DNA of 64,000 nucleotides, taken from assembly GCF_016917755.1 (NCBI RefSeq), contig NZ_CP070326.1:6262001-6326000 (forward strand), in the 5' to 3' direction. The stretch comes from Streptomyces noursei (GTDB lineage Bacteria; Actinomycetota; Actinomycetes; Streptomycetales; Streptomycetaceae). The notes beneath the pieces were generated by a model. It searched no databases, was not told where the DNA came from, and saw only the letters and a list, made by a program, of their open reading frames with translations. Each line of letters opens with the position of its first letter. Position 1 is the first letter of the stretch. The position numbers were made by a program, and so were the translations under genes. Positions 24,475 to 34,129 of this stretch are shown one piece after another.

Positions 24475-24862
24475 CACATGCCCTCACTTCGTGAGCGTGG
24501 TGGGCGATCTCATGCGCCCGAGAGTGTCGCGCGTCACAGTAGGGCTTGGGAAGGGGGCAGGCGCGAGTACGACTCGAACCGGTGCGTTGCGGGACCGCCG
24601 TACCCTGCGCTACGCCGAACTCCGGTGCGAAACGAGCCGGTACGGCGGCCCGCGGAGTTCCCGGCGCGCTCCCCGCGTCCGTCAGCCGGACGAGTCGCAA
24701 TTGGGCCGGGCGGGTGGCCTTGCCCGGACCCCCGACGTGTCGAACGATCCGGGCCTGGGCGGTCACCTTCAGTAGGGAGCCCATAGATGTGATGAGCCGC
24801 AAAGTCGGCCGAACGTGTTGCGGCGGCTCGGCGCGGCGCGGGCGAGCCCGGAGGGAACAGTC
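24475..24862. other. Divergent promoter region of sdh operon and solute-binding protein
   Basis: The 388-base gap holds the promoters of two divergent transcripts. A partly palindromic AGTGTCGCGCGTCACAGT lies near 24523-24541 but is too imperfect to assign to a regulator. I found no tRNA or coding sequence. GGAGGGAAC at about 24850 is the ribosome site of the right-hand gene. Confidence 0.4.
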
Positions 24863-27220
24863 ATGACCGACCACGTCAGCCCAGGCGGCGCGGTGTGCCA
24901 CAGGCGCCGCTGTGTCGCGCTCGTCGCGGTGGGGGTGCTGCTCCCGCTGCCGGCACTGGCCGGATGCAGCCAGGGCGACGCCGCGCCCTCCGTCGCCCAG
25001 TCCCAGGACATCGCGCCGGCCCCGCGCGGGTCGGTCAAGGACGGCGGTACGGTCCGCTGGGCGATCGACTCGCTGCCCAGCACCTTCAACGCCTTCCAGA
25101 GCGACGCCGACGCGGCCACCGCCCGGGTCACCGGCGCCGTCCTGCCCAGCCTGTTCACCCTCGACGCCAACGGCCGGCCGCAGCGCAACGCCGACTACCT
25201 CGCCGCCGCCGACGTCAGCGCCCGCGAGCCGCGGCAGGTCGTCACCTACAAGCTCAACGCCAAGGCCCGCTGGAGCGACGGGCGGTCGATCACCGCCGCG
25301 GACTTCGTCGCCCAGTGGAACGCGCTGCGCGGCAAGGACAACGCCTACTGGACCGCCCGCAACGCCGGTTACGACCGGATCGCCAAGGTCGCGGCGGGCG
25401 CCACACCGCGCGAGGTCAAGGTCACCTTCGCCCGCCCGTACGCCGACTGGCAGTCGCTGTTCACCCCGCTCTACCCGAAGAGCGTGATGGGCGACGCCAA
25501 CGCCTTCAACGACGCGGCACGGGAGAAACTCCCGGTCGGCGCCGGCCCGTTCCTCGTCCAGAAGCGGGACGCCGACCACCGCACCGTCACCCTCGTCCGC
25601 AACCCCCAGTGGTGGGGCGACCGGGCCAAGCTCGACCGGCTGGTGCTCACGGCGCTGCCCCGGAGCAAGCGGGCCAAGGCGCTGGCCGCCGGGGCAGTCG
25701 ACGTCGCCGCGGTCGACCAGGTCACCGCCAAGCGGGTCGCCCAGGCCGCCGGGCCCCCCGCGGCCAAGGGCGCGGACGCCAAGGCCGATGGCCGGGACGC
25801 CACCGCCCGGAACGCCGCGCTGCGCGGCTACACCGTCCGCAAGGCCCTGGAGCCGGCCTACACCCAGCTCGCCCTCAACGGCAGCGCCGGGCCGCTCGCC
25901 GACCAGCGGGTGCGCCGCGCGGTGGCCCGCGCGATCGACCGGCAGGCGCTCGCCGACACCGTCCTCAAGCCGCTGGACCTGCCCACCAAACCGCTCGGCA
26001 ACCACCTGCTGATGGCCGGTCAGCACGGCTACGAGGACCACAGCGACGCCCTGGGCGACACCGACTCGGGCGAGGCCAAGAAACTGCTCGCGGAGGCCGG
26101 CTGGAAGCCCTCCGGCGGGTCCGCCGGGCAGCCGGCGGGAGAGGAGCAGGCCGGCGCCGGCCGGGCGGTCACGCCGGACCGGGCCACCGACGGGGACGGG
26201 TACTCCGAGGACCCCCGGGCGGACGAGCCCGGCGGCGGCACCGCCGTGGACCAGTCCGGCGACGCCGGGTCCGACGGCCGCAACCTGCACCGGCCCGGCG
26301 CGGTCGACGACCGGGACGGCGCCCGCCCGGCCGCCGCCGAGGCGCCGCTGTCCTTCGCCGGGGCGGTCGGCTCCGAGGTCCAGCAGGCCGCCCTGCTGCG
26401 GCAGAGCGCGGGGTTCTACAAGGCCGAGGCCGCCCAGCAGAAGGTGGCGGCCGCCGGGGACACCGCTTCCCCGGCGTACCGCAAGTACCGGCGGTACAAG
26501 AAGCGGGCCGCGCAGGTGCTGGGCGCCGCCGAGCGGATCGAGACCGGGCAGGCCCCGCACCTGCCGGGCGCCGCCGCCGGCCACGCCGCCGCCCTGTGGT
26601 CCGGCACCGGCCTGCTGCACGCCCGGCCGGCCGACGCCGGGCACTCCCCGCAGGCGGCGGCCGGCCGGGCCCCCGGCGCGGCGCCGGTGCTGCGGAAGGA
26701 CGGCCGGCCGCTGGCGCTGCGCTTCGTCCTCCCCGAGGGGCCCGGTTCCGAGCAGCTGCGCACCGTCGGCCGGCGGATCTCGGGGATGCTGAACCGGATC
26801 GGGGTGCAGACCACGATCCAGCAGGTGCCGGACTCCAGCTACTTCCAGGACCACATCGCCTCCGGCGACTTCGATCTGGCGCTGTACTCCTGGCCCGGCA
26901 CCGCCTACCCGGCCACCGACGCCCGGCCGATCTTCGCCAAGCCGCAGCCGGCGCCGGACGGCTCGCTGACCGTCGAACAGAACTACACCCGGGTCGGCAC
27001 CGACCACATCGACCAGCTCTTCGAGCAGGCCGCCTCGGAGCTGGACACGGACGCCGAGCACACCCTGGTCGAGCAGGCCGACGCCCGGATCTGGGCCGCC
27101 GCCGGCTCGATCCCGCTCTACCAGCGGCCGGAACTGGTGGCCACCAGGAAGTCACTCGCCAACATCGGCGCGTTCGGCTTCGCCACACCCCGCTTCCAAG
27201 ACATCGGTTACACGAAGTAG
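24863..27220 (+). CDS. ABC-transporter family solute-binding lipoprotein
   Basis: The 785-residue product has a lipoprotein signal with lipobox LAGC (Cys about residue 35) and an SBP family 5 fold: DGGTVRWAIDSLPSTFN, WSDGRSITAADFVAQWNALR and a late SGDFDLALYSW-type segment. It should bind peptides or similar ligands outside the membrane. Unlike typical family members of 500-600 residues, it has a Gly/Ala/Asp-rich low-complexity insert at about 425-515 and a second stretch near 560-610. No permease or ATPase genes are adjacent, so it must borrow a transporter, perhaps one of the two nearby. ATG 24863 is chosen for GGAGGGAAC upstream. Confidence 0.85.
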   Translation: MTDHVSPGGAVCHRRRCVALVAVGVLLPLPALAGCSQGDAAPSVAQSQDIAPAPRGSVKDGGTVRWAIDSLPSTFNAFQSDADAATARVTGAVLPSLFTLDANGRPQRNADYLAAADVSAREPRQVVTYKLNAKARWSDGRSITAADFVAQWNALRGKDNAYWTARNAGYDRIAKVAAGATPREVKVTFARPYADWQSLFTPLYPKSVMGDANAFNDAAREKLPVGAGPFLVQKRDADHRTVTLVRNPQWWGDRAKLDRLVLTALPRSKRAKALAAGAVDVAAVDQVTAKRVAQAAGPPAAKGADAKADGRDATARNAALRGYTVRKALEPAYTQLALNGSAGPLADQRVRRAVARAIDRQALADTVLKPLDLPTKPLGNHLLMAGQHGYEDHSDALGDTDSGEAKKLLAEAGWKPSGGSAGQPAGEEQAGAGRAVTPDRATDGDGYSEDPRADEPGGGTAVDQSGDAGSDGRNLHRPGAVDDRDGARPAAAEAPLSFAGAVGSEVQQAALLRQSAGFYKAEAAQQKVAAAGDTASPAYRKYRRYKKRAAQVLGAAERIETGQAPHLPGAAAGHAAALWSGTGLLHARPADAGHSPQAAAGRAPGAAPVLRKDGRPLALRFVLPEGPGSEQLRTVGRRISGMLNRIGVQTTIQQVPDSSYFQDHIASGDFDLALYSWPGTAYPATDARPIFAKPQPAPDGSLTVEQNYTRVGTDHIDQLFEQAASELDTDAEHTLVEQADARIWAAAGSIPLYQRPELVATRKSLANIGAFGFATPRFQDIGYTK

Positions 27221-27404
27221 GGGTTGCGCCAGAGCTAAAGTTCGATAAGAAACCGCAGGTCAGAGGTGGTGCGTACGGGCTGGGGCGGCCATTGCCGCCG
27301 CAGCCCCGTACCATGGGGTGAGGCCGTGGCGTGTCAAGCCCGGCAGGGCCGCGTAACACAGACGTACGCGCAGCCGTCCACTCACTTCGGGAGTACGCCG
27401 CAAT

Positions 27405-29312
27405 ATGGCCACGCGCCACGACATCCGTAACGTCGCCATCGTCGCCCACGTCGACCACGGCAAGACGACCATCGTCGACGCCATGCTCAAGCAGGCCGGC
27501 GCCTTCGCCGCGCACCAGCTGGAGTCCGTCGACGACCGCGTCATGGACTCGAACGACCTGGAGCGTGAGAAGGGCATCACGATCCTCGCCAAGAACACCG
27601 CGGTGAAGTATCACCCGAAGGACGGCGGGGAGCCCATCACGATCAACATCATCGACACCCCCGGTCACGCCGACTTCGGTGGCGAGGTCGAGCGCGGTCT
27701 GTCGATGGTCGACGCGGTGGTCCTGCTGGTGGACGCCTCCGAGGGCCCGCTCCCGCAGACCCGCTTCGTGCTGCGCAAGGCGCTGCAGGCCCGGATGCCC
27801 GTCATCCTGTGCATCAACAAGACGGACCGCCCGGACTCCCGCATCGACGAGGTCGTCAACGAGACGTACGACCTGTTCCTGGACCTGGACGCGGACGAGG
27901 AGCAGATCGAGTTCCCGATCGTCTACGCGTGCGGCCGTGACGGCATCGCGTCGCTGACGAAGCCGGAGGACGGCACGGTCCCGGCCGACTCCACCAACCT
28001 GGAGCCGTTCTTCTCCGCGATCCTGGAGCACGTCCCGGCCCCGACCTACGACGAGACGGCCCCGCTCCAGGCGCACGTCACCAACCTGGACGCCGACAAC
28101 TTCCTCGGCCGTATCGCGCTCCTGCGCGTCGAGCAGGGCGAGCTGCGCAAGGGCCAGACCGTGGCCTGGATCAAGCGCGACGGCACGGTCTCGAACGTCC
28201 GCATCTCCGAGCTGATGATGACCGAGGCGCTCACCCGCAAGCCCGCCGAGGTCGCGGGCCCCGGTGACATCTGCGCGGTCGCCGGTATCCCCGACATCAT
28301 GATCGGCGAGACGCTGGCCGACCCGGAGAACCCGATCGCGCTGCCGCTGATCACGGTCGACGAGCCGGCCATCTCCATGGTCATCGGTACGAACACCTCG
28401 CCGCTGGTCGGCCGCGGCGGCACCGGCAAGGGAGCCGCCGCCAAGGCGGCGGTCAAGGACCGCAAGGTCACCGCCCGCCAGGTGAAGGACCGCCTGGACC
28501 GCGAGCTGATCGGTAACGTCTCGCTGCGCGTCCTGGACACCGAGCGCCCCGACGCCTGGGAGGTGCAGGGCCGCGGTGAGCTGGCGCTGGCCATCCTCGT
28601 CGAGCAGATGCGCCGTGAGGGCTTCGAGCTGACCATCGGCAAGCCGCAGGTGGTCACCAAGGAGATCGACGGCAAGGTCCACGAGCCGGTCGAGCGCATG
28701 ACGATCGACGTGCCCGAGGAGCACATGGGCGCCGTCACGCAGCTCATGGGTGTCCGCAAGGGCCGCATGGACAACATGTCGAACCACGGCTCCGGCTGGG
28801 TCCGCATGGAGTTCGTGGTCCCGTCGCGCGGCCTCATCGGCTTCCGTACGGAGTTCCTGACGCAGACCCGCGGCACGGGCATCGGCCACTCCATCCACGA
28901 GGGCCACGAGCCGTGGTTCGGCACGCTGACGACCCGTAACAACGGCTCGCTGGTCGCCGACCGTGCCGGTGCCGTCACCGCCTTCGCGATGACGAACCTG
29001 CAGGAGCGCGGCGTGCTGTTCACCGACCCCGGCACCGAGGTGTACGAGGGCATGATCGTCGGCGAGAACTCGCGCGCCGACGACATGGACGTGAACATCA
29101 CCAAGGAGAAGAAGCTCACGAACATGCGCTCCTCCTCGGCCGACTCCTTCGAGGCGATCGTCCCGCCGCGCAAGCTGTCGCTGGAGCAGTCCCTGGAGTT
29201 CTGCCGCGATGACGAGTGCGTCGAGGTGACCCCGGAGGCCGTCCGCATCCGCAAGGTCGTCCTGGACCAGAAGGAGCGCGGCCGCACCGCCTCGCGCGCC
29301 AAGCACGGCTGA
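27405..29312 (+). CDS. typA: Translational GTPase TypA/BipA
   Basis: The 635-residue product is an EF-G-like GTPase with G1 AHVDHGKTT (residues 12-20), a switch segment DLEREKGITI, G3 DTPGHADFGGEVERG and G4 NKTDRPD, then domains II, III and V and the BipA-specific C-terminal domain. It binds 70S ribosomes and is needed under stress or for 50S assembly. Length and motif order are normal. ATG 27405 directly precedes ATRHDIRNVAIVAH. A long hairpin lies after the stop. Confidence 0.95.
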   Translation: MATRHDIRNVAIVAHVDHGKTTIVDAMLKQAGAFAAHQLESVDDRVMDSNDLEREKGITILAKNTAVKYHPKDGGEPITINIIDTPGHADFGGEVERGLSMVDAVVLLVDASEGPLPQTRFVLRKALQARMPVILCINKTDRPDSRIDEVVNETYDLFLDLDADEEQIEFPIVYACGRDGIASLTKPEDGTVPADSTNLEPFFSAILEHVPAPTYDETAPLQAHVTNLDADNFLGRIALLRVEQGELRKGQTVAWIKRDGTVSNVRISELMMTEALTRKPAEVAGPGDICAVAGIPDIMIGETLADPENPIALPLITVDEPAISMVIGTNTSPLVGRGGTGKGAAAKAAVKDRKVTARQVKDRLDRELIGNVSLRVLDTERPDAWEVQGRGELALAILVEQMRREGFELTIGKPQVVTKEIDGKVHEPVERMTIDVPEEHMGAVTQLMGVRKGRMDNMSNHGSGWVRMEFVVPSRGLIGFRTEFLTQTRGTGIGHSIHEGHEPWFGTLTTRNNGSLVADRAGAVTAFAMTNLQERGVLFTDPGTEVYEGMIVGENSRADDMDVNITKEKKLTNMRSSSADSFEAIVPPRKLSLEQSLEFCRDDECVEVTPEAVRIRKVVLDQKERGRTASRAKHG

Positions 29313-29336
29313 CGCGACCCGCGCCACGGCTCTTCC

Positions 29337-29372
29337 CGGCGCCCCGTCGGACCACGGTCCGGCGGGGCGCCG
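29337..29372 (+). terminator. Hairpin after typA
   Basis: CGGCGCCCCG (29337-29346) pairs with CGGGGCGCCG (29363-29372), and inner arms CGGACC (29348-29353) and GGTCCG (29356-29361) extend the stem. Confidence 0.8.
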
Positions 29373-29562
29373 CCGTATGCCCGTAGGGCCTCGGTGGCAC
29401 GGGGCGGTGACCGGGCGTCGGTCATCCGAGGGGTTTCCCGGGGGTTCGGAGCAGTGGCGGCCGGTGCCGAGGTGCGCTATGGCACGGTTTGGGCTCTGAT
29501 GTGGGCTACGTGTGGTCCCCGCGACTACGTGTGACCCGGAGTCCGGACCGTAAGGAGGCGCC

Positions 29563-31185
29563 ATGCGCGGAGCCGTGCGCGCGAAGTGGGCCGTCTGCGC
29601 GGGGGTGCTGGCCCTCGTGGCCACCGCCTGCGGGGGTGGGACCGCCGGGCCGGGCGGCTCCGCCGTGGTCAGCGCCTCCTGGGGGGACCCGCAGAATCCG
29701 CTGGAGCCGGCCAACACCAACGAGGTGCAGGGCGGCAAGGTCCTGGAAATGCTGTTCCGCGGCCTCAAGCGGTACAACCCCGGGACCGGCGCCGCGGAGA
29801 ACGTCCTCGCCGAGAAGATCGAGACCACCGACGCCCAGCACTACACCGTGACGCTCAAGCGCGGCTGGACCTTCAGCAACGGCGAGAAGGTCACCGCCAA
29901 GTCCTTCGTGGACGCCTGGAATTACGGCGCGCTGCTGGACAACAAGCAGAAGAACGCGCCCTTCTTCCAGTACATCGACGGCTTCGACAAGGTGCACCCG
30001 GACAATGGTTCGGCCACCGCGAAGACCCTCTCCGGGCTCCGGGTGAAGGACGACCACACCTTCACCGTCACCCTGAACCAGAAGTTCTCCAGCTGGCCGG
30101 ACACCCTGGGCTATTCGGCGTTCATGCCGCTGCCCCAGACGTTCTTCCGCGACCACGCCGGCTGGCTGGCGAAACCCATCGGCAACGGCCCGTACGTGGT
30201 GGATTCGTACGCCAAGGGCAGCGTGCTGAAAATGCGGAAGTGGAAGAGGTACCCCGGCTCCGACCCGGCGCAGAACGGCGGGATCGACCTCCGCGTCTAC
30301 ACCGACAACGAAACCGCCTACACGGACCTCCAGGCCGGGAACCTCGACCTGGTGGACGACATTCCGGCCTCCCAACTGAAGAACGTCCGGGCAGATCTGG
30401 GAGACCGGTATCTGAATCAGCCGGCCGGGATCATCCAGACCCTCACCTTCCCCATGTACGACCCGCGGTGGAGCAAACCGGGCGCGGCGCAGGTGCGGCG
30501 CGGCCTGTCGATGGCGATCGACCGGGGGCAGATCACCAAGGAGATCTTCCAGAACACACGCACCCCGGCCACCGACTGGACCTCACCGGTACTGGGCGCC
30601 AAGGGCGGCTACAAACCGGGGCTCTGCGGCGAATCCTGCGAATTCAACCCGGCGAAGGCCCGGCAACTCATCAAGGACGGCGGCGGAATTCCCGGCGGCC
30701 GGACCACGATCACGTACAACGCCGACACCGGCTCGCACAAGGACTGGGTCGACGCGATCTGCAACAGCATCAACAAGACGCTGGGGGACGACAAGGCGTG
30801 CGTGGGGAATCCCGTCGGCACCTTCGCGGACTTCCGTAACAAGATCAGTGCCAAACAGATGACCGGGCCGTTCCGGGCCGGCTGGCAGATGGACTACCCA
30901 CTGATCCAGAACTTCCTCCAGCCGCTGTACTACACCGGTGCCTCCTCCAACGACGGAAAATTCAGCAACCCCGAATTCGACAAGCTCGTCAACCAGGCGA
31001 ACGCCGCCCCGGACACCCGGCAAGCGGTGGCGAAGTTCCAGGACGCGGAGCGGATTCTCGCCCGCGAGATGCCCGCCATCCCGCTGTGGTACCAGAACGG
31101 CAGCGGCGGCTATTCGGACCGGATCAGCAATGTGCGGCTCAATCCGTTCAGCGTGCCGGTCTACAACGAGATCACGGTCGGTTGA
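29563..31185 (+). CDS. Oligopeptide ABC transporter solute-binding lipoprotein (operon 1)
   Basis: The 540-residue product has a lipobox ATAC (Cys about residue 23) and the SBP_bac_5 fold: WTFSNGEKVTAKSFVDAWNY, PIGNGPYVVDSYAKGS and RGLSMAIDRGQITKEIF. It captures oligopeptides on the outer membrane face and delivers them to the permeases downstream. ATG 29563 follows AAGGAGGCGCC. It heads a five-gene operon (binding protein, two permeases, two ATPases) that corresponds, from memory, to the transporter next to bldK in S. coelicolor. Confidence 0.92.
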   Translation: MRGAVRAKWAVCAGVLALVATACGGGTAGPGGSAVVSASWGDPQNPLEPANTNEVQGGKVLEMLFRGLKRYNPGTGAAENVLAEKIETTDAQHYTVTLKRGWTFSNGEKVTAKSFVDAWNYGALLDNKQKNAPFFQYIDGFDKVHPDNGSATAKTLSGLRVKDDHTFTVTLNQKFSSWPDTLGYSAFMPLPQTFFRDHAGWLAKPIGNGPYVVDSYAKGSVLKMRKWKRYPGSDPAQNGGIDLRVYTDNETAYTDLQAGNLDLVDDIPASQLKNVRADLGDRYLNQPAGIIQTLTFPMYDPRWSKPGAAQVRRGLSMAIDRGQITKEIFQNTRTPATDWTSPVLGAKGGYKPGLCGESCEFNPAKARQLIKDGGGIPGGRTTITYNADTGSHKDWVDAICNSINKTLGDDKACVGNPVGTFADFRNKISAKQMTGPFRAGWQMDYPLIQNFLQPLYYTGASSNDGKFSNPEFDKLVNQANAAPDTRQAVAKFQDAERILAREMPAIPLWYQNGSGGYSDRISNVRLNPFSVPVYNEITVG

Positions 31186-31205
31186 CCACGGAGGCAGGCG
31201 CGCTC

Positions 31206-32129
31206 ATGGGACGTTATGTGATCCGGCGGCTGCTCCAGATGATCCCGGTGTTCATCGGCAGCACCTTTCTGATCTTCCTGATGGTCTACGCACTGGGCGA
31301 CCCGGTCGCCGCGATGTTCGGCGACCGGGCGCCGGACCCCGCCACCGCGGCGCAGATCCGCCACGACCTCTACCTCGACCAGCCGTTGTGGAAGCAGTAC
31401 CCGCACTACATGGGCCAGATCTTCCAGGGGAACTTCGGCATCGCGTTCAACGGCCGACCGGTCACCGAGCTGATGTCCTCGGCCTTCTCCGTCACCCTCC
31501 GGCTCACCCTGGTCGCGATCGTCATCGAAATGGTGGTGGGCATCGCGCTGGGGGTGTTCAGCGGACTGCGGCGCGGCCGGGGCATCGACACCACCGTGCT
31601 GGTCCTCACCCTCGTCGTGGTCTCGGTGCCGACCTTCGTCAGCGGCTATCTGCTCCAGTTCGTCTTCGGCGTGAAGTGGGAATGGGCAGCCCCGACCGTC
31701 GCCCTGGACGCACCACTGGGCCAACTGCTGCTGCCCGGCCTGGTGTTGGCGCTGGTCTCGCTCGCCTACGTCACCCGGCTGACCCGGACCTCGATCGCGG
31801 AGAACGCCCGCGCCGACTACGTCCGCACCGCCATCGCCAAGGGCCTGCCCCGGCACCGGGTGATCACCCGTCACCTGCTGCGGAACTCTCTGATCCCGGT
31901 CGTCACCTTCATCGGCACCGACATCGGCGCGCTGATGGGCGGCGCCATCGTCACCGAGCGCATCTTCAACATCCACGGCGTCGGCTACCAGCTCTACCAG
32001 GGCATCCTCCGGCAGAACTCGCCCACCGTGGTGGGCTTCGTGACGATCCTGGTGCTGGTCTTCCTGATCGCCAACCTGCTGGTCGACCTGCTCTACGCCG
32101 TCCTCGACCCGAGGATCCGCTATGCCTGA
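31206..32129 (+). CDS. Oligopeptide ABC transporter permease, OppB/DppB type (operon 1)
   Basis: The 307-residue product has six membrane helices and a DppB-type N-terminus MGRYVIRRLLQMIPVFIGST. The ATPase-contact EAA loop is in ENARADYVRTAIAKGLPRHR. It forms the channel with the next gene product. ATG 31206 is chosen over further-upstream frame because the family starts at MxRYxxRR. It overlaps the next gene by eight bases. Confidence 0.92.
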   Translation: MGRYVIRRLLQMIPVFIGSTFLIFLMVYALGDPVAAMFGDRAPDPATAAQIRHDLYLDQPLWKQYPHYMGQIFQGNFGIAFNGRPVTELMSSAFSVTLRLTLVAIVIEMVVGIALGVFSGLRRGRGIDTTVLVLTLVVVSVPTFVSGYLLQFVFGVKWEWAAPTVALDAPLGQLLLPGLVLALVSLAYVTRLTRTSIAENARADYVRTAIAKGLPRHRVITRHLLRNSLIPVVTFIGTDIGALMGGAIVTERIFNIHGVGYQLYQGILRQNSPTVVGFVTILVLVFLIANLLVDLLYAVLDPRIRYA

Positions 32130-33105
32130 GTCCCACGTGCCCAAGGAAGCCATCGGCCACGGCGACGGCGGCACCGCCGCGCTCGCCATCGGCGAGGCCG
32201 AATCCCTCGAACGCGCCCCCACCGCCCGGCCCCTGCCCCCGGGCGGCGAACCCACCGGCAAACCCCGCAGCCTGTGGAGCGACGCCTGGCACGACCTGCG
32301 CCGCAACCCGGTCTTCGTGGTCTCCGCGCTGGTCATCGTCTTCCTGGTGGTCATCGCCCTCTGGCCGCAGCTGATCGCCACCGGCAACCCCTACCGCGCC
32401 GACCTCGCCAAGGCCCAGCAGGGCGCCGGCCCCGGCCACCCCTTCGGCTACGACACCCAGGGCCGGGACGTCTACACCCGGGTCGTCTACGGCGCCCGCG
32501 CCTCCATCACCGTCGGCACCTGCGCCACCGCCGGCGTCGCCCTCCTGGGCGGACTGCTCGGCGGCCTGGCCGGCTTCTTCGGCGGCTGGTGGGACACCCT
32601 GCTCTCCCGGCTCGCCGACATCTTCTTCGGCATCCCGGTGCTGCTCGGCGGGCTGGTCTTCCTCTCCGTGGTCACCAGCGCCACCGTCTGGCCGGTGATC
32701 GGCTTCATCGTGCTGCTCGGCTGGCCGCAGATCGCCCGGATCGCCCGCGGCTCGGTCGTCACCGCCAAGCAGAACGACTACGTCCAGGCCGCCCGGGCCC
32801 TGGGCGCGGGCAACCGGCGGCTGCTGCTGCGGCACATCGCCCCCAACGCCGTCGCCCCCGTCATCGTCGTCGCCACCATCGCGCTGGGCACCTACATCGC
32901 CCTGGAGGCCACCCTGTCCTACCTCGGCGCGGGCCTGAAACCACCCACCGTCTCCTGGGGCATCGACATCTCCGCCGCCTCCACCCACATCCGCAACGCC
33001 CCCCACATGCTGCTCTGGCCCGCGGGCGCGCTGAGCATCACGGTGCTGGCGTTCATCATGCTCGGCGACGCGGTGCGCGACGCCCTCGACCCCAAGCTGC
33101 GCTGA
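32122..33105 (+). CDS. Oligopeptide ABC transporter permease, OppC/DppC type (operon 1)
   Basis: The 327-residue product has a Pro-rich cytoplasmic N-terminus of about 60 residues, a first helix (PVFVVSALVIVFLVVIALWP), then five helices in the DppC arrangement with the EAA loop TAKQNDYVQAARALGAGNRR. It pairs with the upstream permease. Its ATG overlaps the stop of the previous gene, so the two are coupled. Confidence 0.92.
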   Translation: MPESHVPKEAIGHGDGGTAALAIGEAESLERAPTARPLPPGGEPTGKPRSLWSDAWHDLRRNPVFVVSALVIVFLVVIALWPQLIATGNPYRADLAKAQQGAGPGHPFGYDTQGRDVYTRVVYGARASITVGTCATAGVALLGGLLGGLAGFFGGWWDTLLSRLADIFFGIPVLLGGLVFLSVVTSATVWPVIGFIVLLGWPQIARIARGSVVTAKQNDYVQAARALGAGNRRLLLRHIAPNAVAPVIVVATIALGTYIALEATLSYLGAGLKPPTVSWGIDISAASTHIRNAPHMLLWPAGALSITVLAFIMLGDAVRDALDPKLR

Positions 33106-33118
33106 GGAGGCGGTGGAG

Positions 33119-34129
33119 ATGACCAACGGCGGCGCGCCCCCGGCGCAGCCCCTGCTCGACGTCCAGGACCTGGCGGTGGAGTTCCGCACCCGGGACGGGG
33201 TGGCCAAGGCCGTCAACGGCGTCAGCTACACCGTGGCCGCCGGCCAGACGCTGGCGGTGCTCGGCGAGTCCGGCTCCGGCAAGTCCGTCACCGCGCAGGC
33301 CGTGATGGGCATCCTCGACTCCCCACCGGGCTTCGTCACCGGCGGCCGGATCCTCTTCCAGGGGCGCGATCTGCTCACCCTGGGCAAGGAGGAGCGCCGC
33401 AGGATCCGCGGCGCGAAGATGGCGATGATCTTCCAGGACGCGCTCTCCGCGCTGAACCCGGTGCTCAGCGTCGGCACCCAACTCGGCGAGATGTTCCAGG
33501 TGCACACCGGGACGTCCCGCAAGGAAGCCCGGGCCAAGGCCGTCGAGCTGATGGAGCGGGTCGGCATCCCGGCGGCCCGGGCGCGGGTGGGGGACTATCC
33601 GCACCAGTTCTCCGGCGGTATGCGCCAGCGCATCATGATCGCCATGGCGCTCGCCCTGGAACCCGACCTGATCATCGCCGACGAGCCGACCACCGCCCTG
33701 GACGTCACGGTCCAGGCCCAGGTCATGGACCTGCTCGCCGAGTTGCGCCGGGAATACCGGATGGGCCTGATCCTGATCACCCACGACCTGGGCGTGGTCG
33801 CCGACGTCGCCGACACCATCGCCGTGATGTACGCGGGCCGGGTCGTCGAGTCCGCCCCGGTGCACCAGCTCTACAAGGCGCCCGCGCACCCGTACACCCG
33901 CGGCTTGCTGGAGTCCGTCCCCCGCCTGGGGCACAAGGGCCGGGAACTGCACGCGATCAAGGGCCTGCCTCCGAACCTCACCGCCATCCCGCCGGGCTGC
34001 GCCTTCCACCCCCGCTGCCCGCTGGCCCGCGACGTCTGCCACACCGACCGCCCGCCGCTCTACGACGTCGGGCCGGGCCGGACCAGCGCCTGCCACTTCT
34101 GGAAGGAGACGCTCGATGGCGCCCGGTGA
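33119..34129 (+). CDS. Oligopeptide ABC transporter ATPase, OppD/DppD type (operon 1)
   Basis: The 336-residue product has Walker A GESGSGKS, signature FSGGMRQR, Walker B LIIADEPTTALD and the DppD C-terminal Cys-rich motif CAFHPRCPLARDVC, thought to bind an iron-sulfur cluster. ATG 33119 is chosen because GGAGG (33106-33110) lies eight bases upstream; the GTG at 33113 is too close to that site. It overlaps the next gene by 14 bases. Confidence 0.92.
   Translation: MTNGGAPPAQPLLDVQDLAVEFRTRDGVAKAVNGVSYTVAAGQTLAVLGESGSGKSVTAQAVMGILDSPPGFVTGGRILFQGRDLLTLGKEERRRIRGAKMAMIFQDALSALNPVLSVGTQLGEMFQVHTGTSRKEARAKAVELMERVGIPAARARVGDYPHQFSGGMRQRIMIAMALALEPDLIIADEPTTALDVTVQAQVMDLLAELRREYRMGLILITHDLGVVADVADTIAVMYAGRVVESAPVHQLYKAPAHPYTRGLLESVPRLGHKGRELHAIKGLPPNLTAIPPGCAFHPRCPLARDVCHTDRPPLYDVGPGRTSACHFWKETLDGAR

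Noticed and set aside
24520..24545. Possible Rex-like redox operator upstream of the sdh operon
   Set aside because: The half-sites (TGTCGCG and CGTCACA) do not match each other or the Rex consensus well enough.
24550..24640. A tRNA-like segment with CGACTCGAACCGG
   Set aside because: It resembles a T-loop stretch but no acceptor stem or anticodon arm could be folded around it.
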